Shown here one piece after another: positions 16,763-27,924 of a DNA stretch of 64,000 bases. Position 1 is the first letter of the stretch. Each line of letters begins with the position of its first letter. The translations under genes and the position numbers were made by a program. This DNA comes from Pseudomonas sp. CCI4.2 (GTDB taxonomy: Bacteria > Pseudomonadota > Gammaproteobacteria > Pseudomonadales > Pseudomonadaceae): contig NZ_CP133781.1 in the NCBI RefSeq assembly GCF_034350045.1, positions 2,510,001 through 2,574,000 of the forward strand, written 5' to 3'. The notes beneath the pieces are model-generated. The model saw nothing but the letters and a program-made list of their open reading frames with translations. It searched no databases and was not told the DNA's origin.

Positions 16763-17731
16763 ATGCGCGCCATCCCTCTATTGCCGCTTCTGCTCAGTGG
16801 ATGGCTGGTTCTTCCAGCGCACGCCGACGATGCGCAAGACCTCCTCAAACGTCTTGCGCAGGCTGAGCAACAGCAAAGCTTTCAAGGCACTTTTGTTTAC
16901 GAGCGTAACGGTAGTTTTTCTACCCATCGAATCTGGCATCGAGTCGTCGATGGCAAAGTTCGCGAGCATATGCTCCAGTTAGATGGTTCTGCGCAAGAAG
17001 TGCTACGCGTCGACGGGCTTACCCAGTGCGTGAGCGGCTTACTTGTATCAGGCATAACCAATCAACCGGACTCTCCTGCACGAGCGTTTGATCCAAAGAA
17101 GTTGTCTGCTTTCTATGAAATTAATATAGTTGGGAAATCCCGTGTGGCGGGTCGTAATGCAATTATCGTTGCACTAACGCCGCGCGACCAACATCGCTAT
17201 GGCATTGAACTGCATGTTGATAGTGAGACAGCATTGCCGTTGAAGTCGTTGTTACTCAATGACAAGGGGCAATTACTTGAGCGATTCCAGTTCACCGAAC
17301 TGGATACACGCGATATCCCAACAGACCAGATGTTGGAAGCAACCGCCGATTGCAAGCCCGTGCAAACCGCCAGTGCCAAAGAAGACTCATCCAGCGTCCC
17401 GGCGACTTGGCGGTCAGACTGGGTGCCTGATGGTTTTCAGTTGAGCCGCAGTTCAGCGCGGCAAGATCCAACGTCCAAAGTGACGCTCACCAGCCTGATG
17501 TATGACGATGGCTTGGCGCGATTCTCGGTATTCATCGAGCCGGTAAACGCGACGGACACCGCTGATATTCGTACTCAGTTAGGTCCTACCGTTGCGGTTT
17601 CGCGTCGGGTTGCCACTGCTTCAGGCGACGCCATGGTAACGGTTGTGGGAGAAATTCCGATTGGCACCGCTGAGCGTATCGCGCTCTCAATGCGCAATGT
17701 TGATTCGCAATCAAAGCAGGTTGCCAAATAA
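16763..17731 (+). CDS. mucB: Sigma-22 negative regulator MucB (RseB family)
   Basis: 322 residues with signal peptide (MRAIPLLPLLLSGWLVLPAHA). The RseB fold follows, starting LLKRLAQAEQQQSFQGTFVYERNG, with the later domain around VPATWRSDWVPDGFQLSRS. In the periplasm it binds MucA and shields it from AlgW-type proteolysis until lipid/LPS stress signals displace it. The Shine-Dalgarno AGGAGG is intact. The IS upstream separates it from the algU promoter, so its expression may now depend on read-through or on a promoter in the IS right end that I cannot identify. Confidence 0.95.
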   Translation: MRAIPLLPLLLSGWLVLPAHADDAQDLLKRLAQAEQQQSFQGTFVYERNGSFSTHRIWHRVVDGKVREHMLQLDGSAQEVLRVDGLTQCVSGLLVSGITNQPDSPARAFDPKKLSAFYEINIVGKSRVAGRNAIIVALTPRDQHRYGIELHVDSETALPLKSLLLNDKGQLLERFQFTELDTRDIPTDQMLEATADCKPVQTASAKEDSSSVPATWRSDWVPDGFQLSRSSARQDPTSKVTLTSLMYDDGLARFSVFIEPVNATDTADIRTQLGPTVAVSRRVATASGDAMVTVVGEIPIGTAERIALSMRNVDSQSKQVAK

Positions 17732-18037
17732 ATCGCCCCGGTATCAACGGTGTACGCGCAAGCCGTGAACAAGATTTTCTCATTCGCCGCGATATGATCT
17801 GCAAAACGAGCTTTAGCGTGTTTCGCAGAGAGATGCTGAAATGTTTTGTGAAGGTTCAGGTTTGCAAAAAAAATCGATTGTTTCTATAGGTCATAGCCTC
17901 CCAGCTCTGGCCTTAGTCGTTTCTGGGTCAAGAAAATTGGCTGACAGAATCCGGTCGCAGTCGCTAGTGATGTGCATCCGCTTTTTCGGACCGGTCGGTC
18001 CGACAGCTCAACCATGCTCGTTGTGTACGGGAGACGT
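17732..18037. other. mucB-mucD gap where mucC is absent
   Basis: About 300 bases with no supportable gene. In P. aeruginosa mucC (RseC-like, about 150 residues) lies here. I found no reading frame with RseC features, and the gap is too short for one. A short frame at 17841-18044 has an unremarkable product and no good start. The mucD promoter, if it has its own, would be in this stretch. Confidence 0.6.
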
Positions 18038-19465
18038 ATGTTGATACCAAGCTTGAAGTCCTATTTGTCACTCGTTGCCGCTGTATTGATGCTCAGTCAA
18101 GTGGCCGTTGTTCAGGCAGAGTCTTTGCCTGACTTTACCGGTTTGGTCGAGCAAGCTTCGCCCGCTGTCGTAAACATCAGTACGCGACAAAAAATGCCGG
18201 AACGGTCCGTGGCAAGTGGTCAAATGCCCGACCTGGATGGCCTCCCGCCACAGCTTCGAGAGTTTTTCGAACACAGCATGCCCAAGGGGCAACGCACTCC
18301 CAAGGGTGATCGTCAGCGTGAAGCTCAGTCCCTGGGCTCTGGCTTCATCATTTCGTCTGACGGGTACGTGCTAACCAATAACCACGTGATCGAAGGAGCG
18401 GACGAAATTATCGTGCGTCTGTCCGATCGCAGCGAATTGAAAGCCAAGTTGGTCGGCACCGACCCGCGCACTGACGTTGCCGTGCTGAAAATTGACGGCA
18501 AGGACCTGCCCACCGTCAAGATCGGTGATTCCGACAAGCTGAAAGTGGGTGAGTGGGTATTGGCCATCGGCTCGCCGTTCGGCTTCGATCACTCAGTGAC
18601 CAAAGGCATTGTCAGTGCCAAAGGTCGCAGCCTGCCGAATGACACCTATGTGCCGTTCATCCAGACCGACGTGGCGATCAATCCGGGTAACTCCGGTGGC
18701 CCGCTGTTCAACATGGCCGGCGAAGTGGTCGGGATCAACTCGCAGATATTCACCCGCTCTGGTGGTTTCATGGGTCTGTCTTTCGCGATCCCCATCGACG
18801 TCGCCATGGACGTAGCCAATCAGTTGAAATCGGGTGGCAAGGTCAATCGCGGCTGGTTGGGCGTGGTGATTCAAGAGGTCAACAAAGACTTGGCTGAGTC
18901 CTTCGGTCTCGACAAGCCAGCCGGTGCGCTGGTGGCTCAGGTACTGGATAACGGTCCTGCGGCAAAAGGCGGCATTCAAGTGGGTGACGTGATTCTCAGT
19001 GCCAATGGTCAGCCCATTGTCATGTCCGCCGACCTGCCACATATTGTCGGCAACATGAAGGACGGCAGTAAAGCTGACCTGCAAGTGATTCGAGACGGCA
19101 AACGCCAAACCGTGAGCGTTACCATCGGTGCGCTGCCGGACGAAGGCCAGGAGATGGGTATTCCTGGAGAGGGCGCGGAGCACAGCAGCAATCGTCTCGG
19201 TGTCTCGGTGGTCGAATTGACTGACGAGCAGAAAAAAAACTTCGACCTCAAAGGCGGTGTAGTGATCAAGGAAGTGCAGGAAGGTCCTGCGTCTTTGATC
19301 GGTCTGCAGCCGGGCGATGTGATTACCCACCTGAACAATCAGGCAATCACGTCCGCGAAGAACTTCACTGAGGTTGCCAAAGACCTGCCGAAGAACCGGT
19401 CAGTCTCCATGCGCGTCTTGCGCCAGGGCCGTGCAAGCTTCATTACGTTCAAACTGGCTGAGTAA
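18038..19465 (+). CDS. mucD: Periplasmic serine protease MucD (DegP/HtrA family)
   Basis: 475 residues. Signal peptide ends near VVQA-ES. Trypsin-like domain with catalytic His116 (LTNNHVIEGAD), Asp146 (DPRTDVAVLK) and Ser219 (NPGNSGGPLF); two PDZ domains follow (from about 270 and 385). Start 18038 follows CGGGAG. It degrades misfolded envelope proteins and dampens AlgU activation. A strong terminator follows, marking the operon end. Confidence 0.97.
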   Translation: MLIPSLKSYLSLVAAVLMLSQVAVVQAESLPDFTGLVEQASPAVVNISTRQKMPERSVASGQMPDLDGLPPQLREFFEHSMPKGQRTPKGDRQREAQSLGSGFIISSDGYVLTNNHVIEGADEIIVRLSDRSELKAKLVGTDPRTDVAVLKIDGKDLPTVKIGDSDKLKVGEWVLAIGSPFGFDHSVTKGIVSAKGRSLPNDTYVPFIQTDVAINPGNSGGPLFNMAGEVVGINSQIFTRSGGFMGLSFAIPIDVAMDVANQLKSGGKVNRGWLGVVIQEVNKDLAESFGLDKPAGALVAQVLDNGPAAKGGIQVGDVILSANGQPIVMSADLPHIVGNMKDGSKADLQVIRDGKRQTVSVTIGALPDEGQEMGIPGEGAEHSSNRLGVSVVELTDEQKKNFDLKGGVVIKEVQEGPASLIGLQPGDVITHLNNQAITSAKNFTEVAKDLPKNRSVSMRVLRQGRASFITFKLAE

Positions 19466-19482
19466 CCGGGCGGCTTAATAAA

Positions 19483-19508
19483 AAGGGCGGTGATTACCGC
19501 CCTTTTTT
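19483..19508 (+). terminator. Intrinsic terminator after mucD
   Basis: AAAAGGGCGGTGATTACCGC continuing CCTTTTTT: a seven-pair GC stem (GGGCGGT/ACCGCCC) with a T-run, 18 bases after the mucD stop. It also has an A-run on the other side, so it could work both ways. Confidence 0.9.
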
Positions 19509-19653
19509 GTGTCCGTGTTCAGGTAATGCGGTTACATAACCGTAACTGATCGTTGCCTGGCTTACGAACGTGACGCCCCAGCCTTCGATCAGGTACAATT
19601 CCCGGCTATTTTTCGGCGGGCAGTCTGCCTGCAACCTTTTTGAGTGTTGATCC

Positions 19654-21453
19654 GTGAGTGATTTGAGTCATATCCGCAATTTCTCCATCATCGCCCACAT
19701 TGACCATGGCAAGTCGACGCTGGCCGACCGCTTCATTCAGATGTGTGGCGGCTTGTCCGAGCGCGAGATGGAAGCTCAAGTCCTCGATTCCATGGACTTG
19801 GAGCGCGAACGCGGCATCACCATCAAGGCTCACAGCGTTACCCTGTATTACAAGGCGCTGGACGGTAAAACCTATCAACTGAACTTCATCGACACCCCAG
19901 GCCACGTTGACTTCACCTATGAAGTCAGCCGGTCGCTGGCTGCCTGTGAAGGCGCGCTGCTGGTTGTTGACGCGGGGCAAGGGGTTGAAGCCCAGTCCGT
20001 CGCCAACTGTTATACCGCTATCGAGCAAGGCCTTGAGGTCATGCCGGTGCTGAACAAGATCGATTTGCCGCAGGCAGACCCTGATCGCGTCAAAGAAGAA
20101 ATCGAAAAGATCATCGGCATTGACGCTACTGACGCAGTTGCCTGCTCGGCCAAAACCGGCCTCGGCGTTGATGAGGTGCTGGAGCGTCTGGTTCACACCA
20201 TCCCTGCTCCGACCGGTGATATCGACGCGCCGCTGCAAGCGTTGATCATCGATTCCTGGTTCGACAACTATCTTGGCGTTGTGTCGCTGGTGCGCGTGCG
20301 CAACGGCCGCGTACGCAAGGGCGACAAGATTCTGGTCAAATCCACCGGCAAAATGCATTTGGTGGACAGCGTGGGTGTGTTTTCGCCCAAGCACACACAG
20401 ACCGTTGATCTGAAAGCTGGCGAAGTGGGATTCATCATTGCCGGTATCAAAGACATCCACGGCGCCCCCGTTGGCGATACTTTGACCCTGAGCACCACGC
20501 CTGATGTAGCCGTGTTGCCCGGCTTCAAACGTGTTCAGCCGCAGGTGTATGCCGGGCTGTTTCCGGTTAGCTCGGACGATTTCGAAGACTTCCGCGAAGC
20601 GCTGCAAAAGCTGACGCTGAATGACTCGTCCTTGCAATACGCGCCGGAAGCCTCCGACGCGCTTGGTTTTGGCTTCCGCTGCGGCTTCCTCGGCATGCTC
20701 CACATGGAGATTATCCAGGAACGTCTAGAGCGCGAGTACGATCTGGACCTGATCACCACGGCGCCGACGGTAATTTTTGAATTACTGTTGAAAACCGGTG
20801 AAACGATTTTGGTCGATAACCCGTCAAAGCTTCCTGATCAGTCTACGATCGAAGACATGCGTGAGCCGATCGTACGCGCCAATATTCTTGTGCCTCAAGA
20901 ACACTTGGGTAACGTCATTACGCTGTGCATCGAAAAACGTGGCGTGCAACACGACATGTTGTTCCTGGGCACTCAGGTACAAGTGACCTACGACCTGCCG
21001 ATGAACGAAGTGGTCTTGGACTTCTTCGACCGTCTCAAGTCGGTGAGCCGTGGTTATGCGTCTCTGGACTACCATTTCAACCGTTACCAATCTGCAAACC
21101 TGGTCAAGCTTGATGTGTTGATCAACGGTGAGAAAGTCGACGCGTTGGCGTTGATCGTGCACCGCGACAACGCGAACTTCAAAGGTCGCGCGTTGACCGA
21201 AAAGATGAAAGAGCTGATCCCGCGGCAGATGTTCGACGTGGCAATCCAGGCCGCCATTGGCGGGCAGGTTGTGGCACGGACAACCGTCAAGGCGCTCAGA
21301 AAGAACGTACTGGCCAAATGTTACGGTGGTGACGTTAGCCGTAAGCGTAAACTGCTCGAGAAGCAGAAGGCCGGTAAAAAACGCATGAAGCAAGTCGGTA
21401 ACGTGGAAATTCCACAGGAAGCCTTCCTTGCAGTGCTCAGGTTGGATAGTTAG
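19654..21453 (+). CDS. lepA: Elongation factor 4 (LepA)
   Basis: 599 residues, normal length, GTG start. GTPase motifs: G1 [10 protein letters not shown]3 DTPGHVDF, G4 NKID. The C-terminal LepA-specific domain ends [20 protein letters not shown]. It is a ribosome-associated GTPase that back-translocates or remodels stalled ribosomes. It is followed after 5 nt by lepB, as in most proteobacteria. Confidence 0.98.
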   Translation: MSDLSHIRNFSIIAHIDHGKSTLADRFIQMCGGLSEREMEAQVLDSMDLERERGITIKAHSVTLYYKALDGKTYQLNFIDTPGHVDFTYEVSRSLAACEGALLVVDAGQGVEAQSVANCYTAIEQGLEVMPVLNKIDLPQADPDRVKEEIEKIIGIDATDAVACSAKTGLGVDEVLERLVHTIPAPTGDIDAPLQALIIDSWFDNYLGVVSLVRVRNGRVRKGDKILVKSTGKMHLVDSVGVFSPKHTQTVDLKAGEVGFIIAGIKDIHGAPVGDTLTLSTTPDVAVLPGFKRVQPQVYAGLFPVSSDDFEDFREALQKLTLNDSSLQYAPEASDALGFGFRCGFLGMLHMEIIQERLEREYDLDLITTAPTVIFELLLKTGETILVDNPSKLPDQSTIEDMREPIVRANILVPQEHLGNVITLCIEKRGVQHDMLFLGTQVQVTYDLPMNEVVLDFFDRLKSVSRGYASLDYHFNRYQSANLVKLDVLINGEKVDALALIVHRDNANFKGRALTEKMKELIPRQMFDVAIQAAIGGQVVARTTVKALRKNVLAKCYGGDVSRKRKLLEKQKAGKKRMKQVGNVEIPQEAFLAVLRLDS

Positions 21454-21458
21454 GTCCT

Positions 21459-22313
21459 ATGTCACTAAATTTCCCGCTGTTGTTGGTCATCGCCGTTTTC
21501 GTATGCGGTTTGCTTGCATTGCTCGACTTGGCCATTTTGGCGCCACGTCGGCGTACCGCGATATCGACTTATCAGGGCAGCGTCAGCCAGCCGGATGTCG
21601 CCATCGTAGAGCGACTGAACAAAGAACCTTTGCTGGTTGAATACGGCAAATCGTTCTTTCCAGTGCTGTTCATCGTGCTGATTTTGCGCTCGTTTCTGGT
21701 AGAGCCGTTTCAGATTCCGTCGGGGTCGATGAAGCCAACACTGGACGTGGGTGATTTCATCCTGGTAAACAAATTCTCCTACGGCATTCGTTTGCCCGTA
21801 CTGGATCAGAAAGTGATCCAGATCGGCGATCCGCAGCGCGGTGACGTCATGGTGTTTCGCTACCCAAGCGACCCAAGCGTCAACTACATCAAGCGTGTAG
21901 TAGGTTTGCCCGGTGATCAGATTCGCTATACCAGTGACAAGCGTCTGTTCATCAATGGTGAATTGGTCGCCAAGCAGTTGATCGGTTCTGAACCAGGCAC
22001 TCTAGGCAGCGCAGAGCTTTATCAAGAGAAACTGGGCGAAGTTGAGCATCAGATTCGTCAGGAAATGAGTCGCTACCGCGCGCCACCTGATCATGAATGG
22101 ACCGTGCCAGCGGCGCACTATTTCATGATGGGTGACAACCGTGACAACTCTAACGACAGCCGTTTTTGGGACGATCCCAACATTCCCAAGGATGAACTGG
22201 GCATGGTCCCCGACAAGAATATTGTCGGTAAAGCCTTCGCTGTCTGGATGAGCTGGCCTGAGCCGAAACTGAGCCACTTCCCGAATATTTCCAGGGTTGG
22301 CCTGATCAAGTAG
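21459..22313 (+). CDS. lepB: Signal peptidase I
   Basis: 284 residues. N-terminal membrane segment (FPLLLVIAVFVCGLLALLDLAIL) and a second near residues 68-85. Catalytic Ser in IPSGSMKPTLDVGDFILVNK and Lys in NYIKRVVGLPGD, plus the conserved GDNRDNSNDSRFWD box. It cleaves Sec and Tat signal peptides on the periplasmic face. Confidence 0.98.
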   Translation: MSLNFPLLLVIAVFVCGLLALLDLAILAPRRRTAISTYQGSVSQPDVAIVERLNKEPLLVEYGKSFFPVLFIVLILRSFLVEPFQIPSGSMKPTLDVGDFILVNKFSYGIRLPVLDQKVIQIGDPQRGDVMVFRYPSDPSVNYIKRVVGLPGDQIRYTSDKRLFINGELVAKQLIGSEPGTLGSAELYQEKLGEVEHQIRQEMSRYRAPPDHEWTVPAAHYFMMGDNRDNSNDSRFWDDPNIPKDELGMVPDKNIVGKAFAVWMSWPEPKLSHFPNISRVGLIK

Positions 22314-22317
22314 CCAA

Positions 22318-22347
22318 ATACGGCGCTGTTTCGCAACAGCGCCGTAT
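22318..22347. terminator. Perfect 13-bp inverted repeat after lepB
   Basis: ATACGGCGCTGTT, loop TCGC, AACAGCGCCGTAT, starting a few bases after the lepB stop. A very stable hairpin but without a T-run, so it is either a weak terminator or an mRNA 3'-end/processing structure between lepAB and the rnc operon. Confidence 0.55.
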
Positions 22348-22427
22348 GTCATTTGGGTTGGCTTGAAACGCTGGCAACGGCACAAAAACCTTGCTGGCAA
22401 ATAGAGCAGCTACGCTTGAGGTCGAAC

Positions 22428-22805
22428 ATGACATCCGCCGCGTCGCAAAAAGGTTTGTCCTTATTTGGGTGGTTGCTCACATTGGCGCTGGTCGCTTTTG
22501 TGGCGAGCACGGCGTTTAAAATGATTCCGCATTACCTCGACTACATGTCGTTGAAGAAAATTATTAGCTCGGTCGATACCGACAAAGCGCTGGAAATTAC
22601 AACGGTCAGCGATTTTTACAGCCATGTCAGCAAGGGCATGGAGGTCAACAGCATTCGGGATTTGGATTTGAACAAGGCGTTAAGTGTGACGGTGGAGAAC
22701 AACCAGTTCCTCGCCCATTTGAAATATGAGAATCGCGAACCACTGATCGAGAATATCGATTTAGTGATGAAATTCGACCACGAATTCAGTGTGGCTAAAC
22801 CGTGA
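22428..22805 (+). CDS. DUF4845 small membrane protein
   Basis: 125 residues with one N-terminal membrane helix ([23 protein letters not shown]) and a small external domain ([15 protein letters not shown]...). Start 22428 has TTGAGG upstream. It overlaps rnc by 4 nt. The family is nearly always found between lepB and rnc in Pseudomonas; function unknown. Confidence 0.85.
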   Translation: MTSAASQKGLSLFGWLLTLALVAFVASTAFKMIPHYLDYMSLKKIISSVDTDKALEITTVSDFYSHVSKGMEVNSIRDLDLNKALSVTVENNQFLAHLKYENREPLIENIDLVMKFDHEFSVAKP

Positions 22806-23491
22806 GCGTTTCCTTAAGTCGCCTGGAGCGTCAGCTCGGCTACACCTTCAAGGATCAGGACCTGATGATCCTGGCCCTGACTCACCGAAGTTTTGCCGGA
22901 CGCAACAACGAACGTCTGGAGTTCCTCGGTGATGCCATTTTGAACTTCGTCGCTGGAGAGGCTTTGTTCGACCGCTTCCCTCTTGCGCGAGAAGGCCAGT
23001 TGTCTCGGCTTCGTGCGCGCTTGGTGAAAGGTGAAACCCTGGCGTTGCTGGCCCGTGGTTTCGACTTGGGCGAGTACCTGCGCCTGGGTTCCGGCGAATT
23101 GAAAAGCGGTGGGTTCCGTCGCGAATCGATTTTGGCCGATGCCCTTGAAGCATTGATCGGTGCAATCTATCTGGACGCTGGCATGGACATGGCGCGAGAG
23201 TGCGTGTTGGCCTGGCTAACCACCGAGTTCGATAGCCTGACGCTGGTCGATACCAACAAAGATCCGAAAACCCGTCTGCAAGAGTTTCTGCAGTCGCGCG
23301 CCTGTGACTTGCCACGTTATGAAGTGGTGGATATCCAGGGCGAACCGCACTGCCGACTATTCTTCGTCGAGTGTGAGATCACCTTATTGAACGAAAAAAG
23401 CCGGGGTCAGGGTGTCAGTCGTCGCATTGCCGAACAGGTAGCAGCGGCCGCAGCACTCATTGCCCTTGGCGTGGAGAACGGCCATGACTGA
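22802..23491 (+). CDS. rnc: Ribonuclease III
   Basis: 229 residues, GTG start inside the end of the DUF4845 gene. The signature [12 protein letters not shown] and the second acidic site [15 protein letters not shown] are intact, and a double-stranded-RNA-binding domain follows ([13 protein letters not shown]...). It processes rRNA precursors and structured mRNAs. It overlaps era by 8 nt. Confidence 0.98.
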   Translation: MSVSLSRLERQLGYTFKDQDLMILALTHRSFAGRNNERLEFLGDAILNFVAGEALFDRFPLAREGQLSRLRARLVKGETLALLARGFDLGEYLRLGSGELKSGGFRRESILADALEALIGAIYLDAGMDMARECVLAWLTTEFDSLTLVDTNKDPKTRLQEFLQSRACDLPRYEVVDIQGEPHCRLFFVECEITLLNEKSRGQGVSRRIAEQVAAAAALIALGVENGHD

Positions 23492-24386
23492 TTCAACCGC
23501 AACACGCTGTGGCTATGTTGCCATTGTTGGCCGGCCCAACGTGGGCAAGTCCACGCTGCTGAACCACATTCTCGGCCAAAAGCTGGCGATTACTTCGCGC
23601 AAGCCACAGACCACCCGTCACAACATGCTCGGCATCAAAACTGAAGGCCCGATTCAAGCGGTCTACGTCGATACCCCTGGCATGCACAAAAACGGTGAGA
23701 AAGCGCTCAACCGCTACATGAACAAAACCGCGTCGGCTGCCTTGAAAGACGTCGACGTGGTGATTTTCGTCGTCGACCGCACACGTTGGACCGACGAAGA
23801 TCAGATGGTCCTTGAGCGCATTCAGTACGTGCAGGGACCGGTGATTCTGGCGATCAACAAAACTGACCGTCTCGAAGACAAAGCGGCATTGATGCCGCAT
23901 CTGGAGTGGCTGCAGGGGCAATTGCCCAACGCCCAGATCGTGCCGATTTCCGCGCAACAGGGCCACAACCTTGAAGCACTGGAAAGGTTGATTGCTTCCC
24001 ACTTGCCGGAAAACGATCACTTCTTCCCGGAAGATCAGATTACCGACCGCAGCAGCCGCTTCCTCGCCGCTGAACTGGTTCGCGAAAAGATCATGCGTCA
24101 GCTGGGTGCCGAGCTGCCGTATCAAATTACCGTGGAAATCGAACAGTTCAAGCAGCAAGGCAAAACCCTGCACATTCACGCGCTGATTCTGGTGGAGCGT
24201 GACGGGCAGAAGAAAATCATCATTGGTGACAAGGGCGAGCGGATCAAGCGTATCGGCACCGACGCGCGCCGGGACATGGAGCTGTTGTTTGACTCCAAAG
24301 TCATGCTCAACCTGTGGGTCAAGGTCAAAGGTGGCTGGTCCGATGACGAACGCGCCCTGCGTTCGCTGGGTTACGCCGACCTGTAA
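23484..24386 (+). CDS. era: Ribosome-assembly GTPase Era
   Basis: 300 residues from ATG 23484. G1 [13 protein letters not shown]3 DTPGMH, G4 NKTDR, and C-terminal KH domain ([22 protein letters not shown]) that binds the 3' end of 16S rRNA. Translationally coupled to rnc. Confidence 0.98.
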   Translation: MTDSTATRCGYVAIVGRPNVGKSTLLNHILGQKLAITSRKPQTTRHNMLGIKTEGPIQAVYVDTPGMHKNGEKALNRYMNKTASAALKDVDVVIFVVDRTRWTDEDQMVLERIQYVQGPVILAINKTDRLEDKAALMPHLEWLQGQLPNAQIVPISAQQGHNLEALERLIASHLPENDHFFPEDQITDRSSRFLAAELVREKIMRQLGAELPYQITVEIEQFKQQGKTLHIHALILVERDGQKKIIIGDKGERIKRIGTDARRDMELLFDSKVMLNLWVKVKGGWSDDERALRSLGYADL

Positions 24387-24491
24387 GCCAAACAGCCGGT
24401 GTCGGGTCGCCTTGTCGGCCCGGCACCGCGCAAATTCATATCGTTATCCGCTACGCTTCCCATTGCTGCGATCTGCGAGCCTGCCTGAACG

Positions 24492-25175
24492 ATGAGCACG
24501 CCAACCGGCCAACTTGCTTATGTGCTGCACAGCCGGGCGTACCGCGAAAGCAGCGCATTGGTCGACTTCCTTACGCCTCAAGGTTTGTTTCGTGCGGTGT
24601 TACGCAGCGCGCGCGGTAAGGCCGGCACCCTGGCCCGTCCTTTCGTTCCGCTGGAAGTCGAATTTCGCGGTCGAGGCGAACTAAAGAATGTCGGGCGCAT
24701 GGAAAGTGCTGGCCTGTCGACGTGGCTCATTGGCGAAGCGCTGTTTAGCGGCCTTTACCTGAATGAGCTGCTGATTCGGCTATTGCCCCCTGAAGTCCCC
24801 CATCCCGCTGTTTTCGACCACTATGCCGCCACCTTGTTGGCCTTGGCCGAAGGTCGTGCGCTGGAACCGTTGTTACGCTCCTTCGAATGGCGCCTGCTCG
24901 ACGAGCTGGGTTACGGCTTCGACCTGCACGCTGATATCGACGGTGAGCCGGTGGCGTCAGATGGCATGTACCGTTTGCGGGTGGATGCCGGGCTAGAGCG
25001 CGTTTGGTTGTTACAGCCTGGCGTGTTTCAGGGCGTAGAGTTGTTGGCCATGGCAGAGGCGGACTGGAACGCACCAGGCGCGCTGGCTGCAGCCAAACGC
25101 TTGATGCGTCAGGCGCTTGCCGTGCACCTGGGCGGGCGGCCGCTGGTTAGTCGTGAATTGTTTCGTAAGCCGTGA
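24492..25175 (+). CDS. recO: DNA repair protein RecO
   Basis: 227 residues. N-terminal OB fold ([22 protein letters not shown]), a middle segment [19 protein letters not shown] and the C-terminal Arg-Lys tail match RecO. It works with RecR to load RecA on SSB-coated DNA. It follows era after 105 nt in the usual rnc-era-recO-pdxJ order. Confidence 0.96.
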   Translation: MSTPTGQLAYVLHSRAYRESSALVDFLTPQGLFRAVLRSARGKAGTLARPFVPLEVEFRGRGELKNVGRMESAGLSTWLIGEALFSGLYLNELLIRLLPPEVPHPAVFDHYAATLLALAEGRALEPLLRSFEWRLLDELGYGFDLHADIDGEPVASDGMYRLRVDAGLERVWLLQPGVFQGVELLAMAEADWNAPGALAAAKRLMRQALAVHLGGRPLVSRELFRKP

Positions 25176-25227
25176 GCACACTTTATGCTGCCCAGGTTTG
25201 TTGTGATCAAATTGACAGGAGACATCT

Positions 25228-25974
25228 GTGACTCAAAGCACTCGCATTCTTCTTGGCGTGAACATCGACCACGTGGCCACTTTGCGACAGGCCCGTGGCA
25301 CTCGTTACCCCGATCCGGTGAAAGCTGCGCTGGATGCCGAAGAGGCAGGGGCTGATGGAATAACCGTACATTTGCGCGAAGACCGCCGTCACATTCAGGA
25401 GCGTGACGTGCTGCTGCTCAAGGATGTATTGCAAACACGCATGAACTTCGAGATGGGTGTGACCGAAGAGATGCTCACGTTTGCCGAGCGTCTTCGTCCG
25501 GCCAATATCTGTTTGGTTCCGGAAACCCGCCAAGAGCTGACCACCGAAGGCGGTCTGGACGTCGCGGGACAAGAAGCGCGGATCAAGGCCGCGGTGGATC
25601 GACTGACGAAGGTCGGTTGCGAAGTGTCGTTATTCATCGACCCTGATGAGCGGCAGATCGCGGCGTCCAAACGTATCGGAGCACCTGCTATCGAATTGCA
25701 CACCGGCCGTTACGCCGATGCACAGACCCCTAGCGACGTTGCAGAAGAATTGCAGCGAATTGCTGATGGCGTCGCGTTTGGCTTGGCCCAAGGCCTGATC
25801 GTCAATGCCGGTCACGGTCTGCATTACCACAACGTCGAAGCGGTCGCGGCGATCAAGGGCATCAACGAATTGAATATTGGCCATGCGTTGGTGGCCCATG
25901 CACTGTTCGTGGGTTTCAAATCGGCCGTTGCCGAAATGAAAGCGCTGATAGTGGCGGCGGCAGCCAAGGGTTGA
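25228..25974 (+). CDS. pdxJ: Pyridoxine 5'-phosphate synthase
   Basis: 248 residues, GTG start with a CAGGAG site upstream. Family motifs [35 protein letters not shown] and [13 protein letters not shown] are intact. It condenses 1-deoxyxylulose 5-phosphate with 3-amino-2-oxopropyl phosphate to form vitamin B6. Last gene of the recO cluster. Confidence 0.98.
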   Translation: MTQSTRILLGVNIDHVATLRQARGTRYPDPVKAALDAEEAGADGITVHLREDRRHIQERDVLLLKDVLQTRMNFEMGVTEEMLTFAERLRPANICLVPETRQELTTEGGLDVAGQEARIKAAVDRLTKVGCEVSLFIDPDERQIAASKRIGAPAIELHTGRYADAQTPSDVAEELQRIADGVAFGLAQGLIVNAGHGLHYHNVEAVAAIKGINELNIGHALVAHALFVGFKSAVAEMKALIVAAAAKG

Positions 25975-25995
25975 TCAAGTAGACCGCGTCAAGTT

Positions 25996-26062
25996 GCTCG
26001 CCAACAAGAGGGTATCTACAGAGTCCTGTTCAATCCCCTGTAGAGCCAATGTGTTGGCGAGC
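25996..26062. repeat. REPIN-type inverted repeat pair
   Basis: CTCGCCAACAAG... and the inverse CTGTAGAGCCAATGTGTTGG separated by a short loop, between the convergent ends of pdxJ and cmoB. Same family as 6078 and 27844. Confidence 0.7.
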
Positions 26063-26064
26063 CT

Positions 26065-27024
26065 TTATGGCTTACGCGCCACAATCACGGCCCGCATCGG
26101 CGCTGGCAAGCCTTCCACCGTTCGGCTGTGGTCCGCTGGATCCAGGTAGTCGCTCAACGACTGAAAACGCATCCACTCTGTACCGCGCTGTTCTTCGACA
26201 GTGGTCGTGCTGACGTCGACACAGCGCACGTCAACAAATCCGGCACGGCGCAGCCACAATTCAAGCGCGGGCACCGAGGGGAGGAACCAGACGTTGCGCA
26301 TCTGAGCGTATCGGTCTTCCGGCACCAGCACTTGCTGCACATCGCCCTTCACCACCAAAGTCTCCAGCACCAACTCGCCGCCTTTTACCAAGCAGTCTTT
26401 CAGTGCCAGCAAGTGGTCAATCGGTGAGCGCCGGTGATAAAGCACACCCATGGAAAATACGGTATCGAAGCCTTCGAGGTTGGCGGGCAGGTCTTCCAGG
26501 GTAAACGGCAGGTGCCAGGCGGGAAGGTCAGGCAAAAAGCGCTGCATCGCCTGGAATTGGCAGAAAAACAGCCAGTTTGGATCAACCCCAATCACGCTGT
26601 CGGCCCCGGCGCCCAGCATGCGCCATTGGTAATAGCCGTTGCCGCAACCGACATCCAGCACCCGTTTGCCTTTCAAATCCAGGTGCGGCGACACCCGCGA
26701 CCATTTCCAATCGGAGCGCCATTCGGTGTCGATGTGTACGCCAAAGACATCGAACGGCCCTTTGCGCCACGGGGACAAACCCATTAGCGCAGTGCGTAAT
26801 TGCGCACGGGTTTCAACATCACAGTCGCAGTCGAGCGTGAAGCTTTCAGCCAAGTCAATGCGCGTGGGCTTGAGCGGTGGCAAAGCGTCCAGTGCGCCTT
26901 GCCAGCGCTCAAGGTCGCCATGGCTTTTAGTCATCTTGGTATCAAGCTGTGCTTGCAGGCCGTTAGCCCACTCAGCCAAGGGCGTGCCCGCCAAACGGTG
27001 GACCAGTGGAGCGAGATCAATCAT
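26065..27024 (-). CDS. cmoB: tRNA U34 carboxymethyltransferase CmoB
   Basis: 319 residues. N-terminal CmoB domain ([20 protein letters not shown]), then a class I methyltransferase fold with [25 protein letters not shown] and [20 protein letters not shown]. It transfers the carboxymethyl group of carboxy-SAM to wobble uridine 34. Overlaps cmoA by 4 nt. Confidence 0.97.
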   Translation of the reverse strand: MIDLAPLVHRLAGTPLAEWANGLQAQLDTKMTKSHGDLERWQGALDALPPLKPTRIDLAESFTLDCDCDVETRAQLRTALMGLSPWRKGPFDVFGVHIDTEWRSDWKWSRVSPHLDLKGKRVLDVGCGNGYYQWRMLGAGADSVIGVDPNWLFFCQFQAMQRFLPDLPAWHLPFTLEDLPANLEGFDTVFSMGVLYHRRSPIDHLLALKDCLVKGGELVLETLVVKGDVQQVLVPEDRYAQMRNVWFLPSVPALELWLRRAGFVDVRCVDVSTTTVEEQRGTEWMRFQSLSDYLDPADHSRTVEGLPAPMRAVIVARKP

Positions 27025-27764
27025 GGCAGGGCAATCAACGAGGCAAAGTTAAGGCATTGGAACCACGGCACTACTTTGGAAAACCCGGCCGCCAGCAGGC
27101 GATCCCGATGTTCTTCAAGGCTGTCGGGCTTCATGACGTTTTCGATGGCGCTGCGCTTCTGGGCAATTTCCAGCTCGCTGTAGCCATTGGCGCGTTTGAA
27201 CGCGATGTGTAAATCGGTGAGCAGGGCGTGTTCCTGATCATCGGTAAACCGCAGTTTTTCCGAGAGGATCAGTGCGCCACCGGGCACCAACGCCTGACGC
27301 ACCTGGCTGAGTAAATTCAGACGTTGCTCGGGGGCGATGAACTGCAGCGTGAAATTCAACGCCACCACCGAAGCCGGCTGGAATTGCAGCGCGAGAATGT
27401 CGCCTTCGATAACCTCGACCGGCAACAACTCTTGAAACATCGAGTCCTGTGCTTTGAGGTATTCACGGCAGCGTTCCACCATCGCCGAAGAGTTATCCAC
27501 AGCGATCACGCGGCAACCTTCGCTGCGTACGTGCCGGCGCAACGACTGGGTGACTGCGCCTAGAGAGCTACCCAAGTCATACAACACGCTATTGGGCTGA
27601 GCGAACTGCGCCGCGAGCACGCCTAGATTTTCGACAATCGTGGGATAGCCCGGCACTGAACGCTTGATCATGTCCGGAAAAACGCGCACCACGTCTTCGT
27701 TAAAGGCGAAGTCCGGCACTTGGGCCAATGGCTGGGCGAAAATACGGTCGGGTTCTTTGCTCAC
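27021..27764 (-). CDS. cmoA: Carboxy-S-adenosyl-L-methionine synthase CmoA
   Basis: 247 residues. [23 protein letters not shown] and the SAM-binding [19 protein letters not shown] are characteristic. It makes carboxy-SAM from SAM and prephenate for CmoB. First gene of the cmoAB pair. Confidence 0.97.
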   Translation of the reverse strand: MSKEPDRIFAQPLAQVPDFAFNEDVVRVFPDMIKRSVPGYPTIVENLGVLAAQFAQPNSVLYDLGSSLGAVTQSLRRHVRSEGCRVIAVDNSSAMVERCREYLKAQDSMFQELLPVEVIEGDILALQFQPASVVALNFTLQFIAPEQRLNLLSQVRQALVPGGALILSEKLRFTDDQEHALLTDLHIAFKRANGYSELEIAQKRSAIENVMKPDSLEEHRDRLLAAGFSKVVPWFQCLNFASLIALP

Positions 27765-27843
27765 AGCGATTCCAGCATGGAGGGCGAAAAGGCCGGCATT
27801 TTAGCGAAGTTAGCCCCAGGAAGCGACGTCGCCCTACTATTAC

Positions 27844-27903
27844 CTGTAGAGCCAACTTGTTGGCGAGGCTACGTCAGTCTCGCCAACAAGTTGGTTCCTA
27901 CAG
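27844..27903. repeat. Near-perfect REPIN
   Basis: CTGTAGAGCCAACTTGTTGG-CGAG, an 11-base loop, then the near-exact inverted copy ending TTGGTTCCTACAG. This is the cleanest copy of the family in the window. It lies in the gap between icp and cmoA. Confidence 0.85.
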
Positions 27904-27924
27904 AAGATTAGTGGGTTTCTGAGA

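Noticed and set aside
15733..16866. 377-codon plus-strand frame across the insertion sequence
   Set aside because: Antisense shadow of the transposase gene; it runs through the IS right end into mucB in a different frame.
17841..18044. Short frame between mucB and mucD considered as a mucC remnant
   Set aside because: Its 67 residues show no RseC features (no Cys pattern, no two membrane helices).
19606..20703. 365-codon minus-strand frame inside lepA
   Set aside because: Antisense shadow of a conserved gene.
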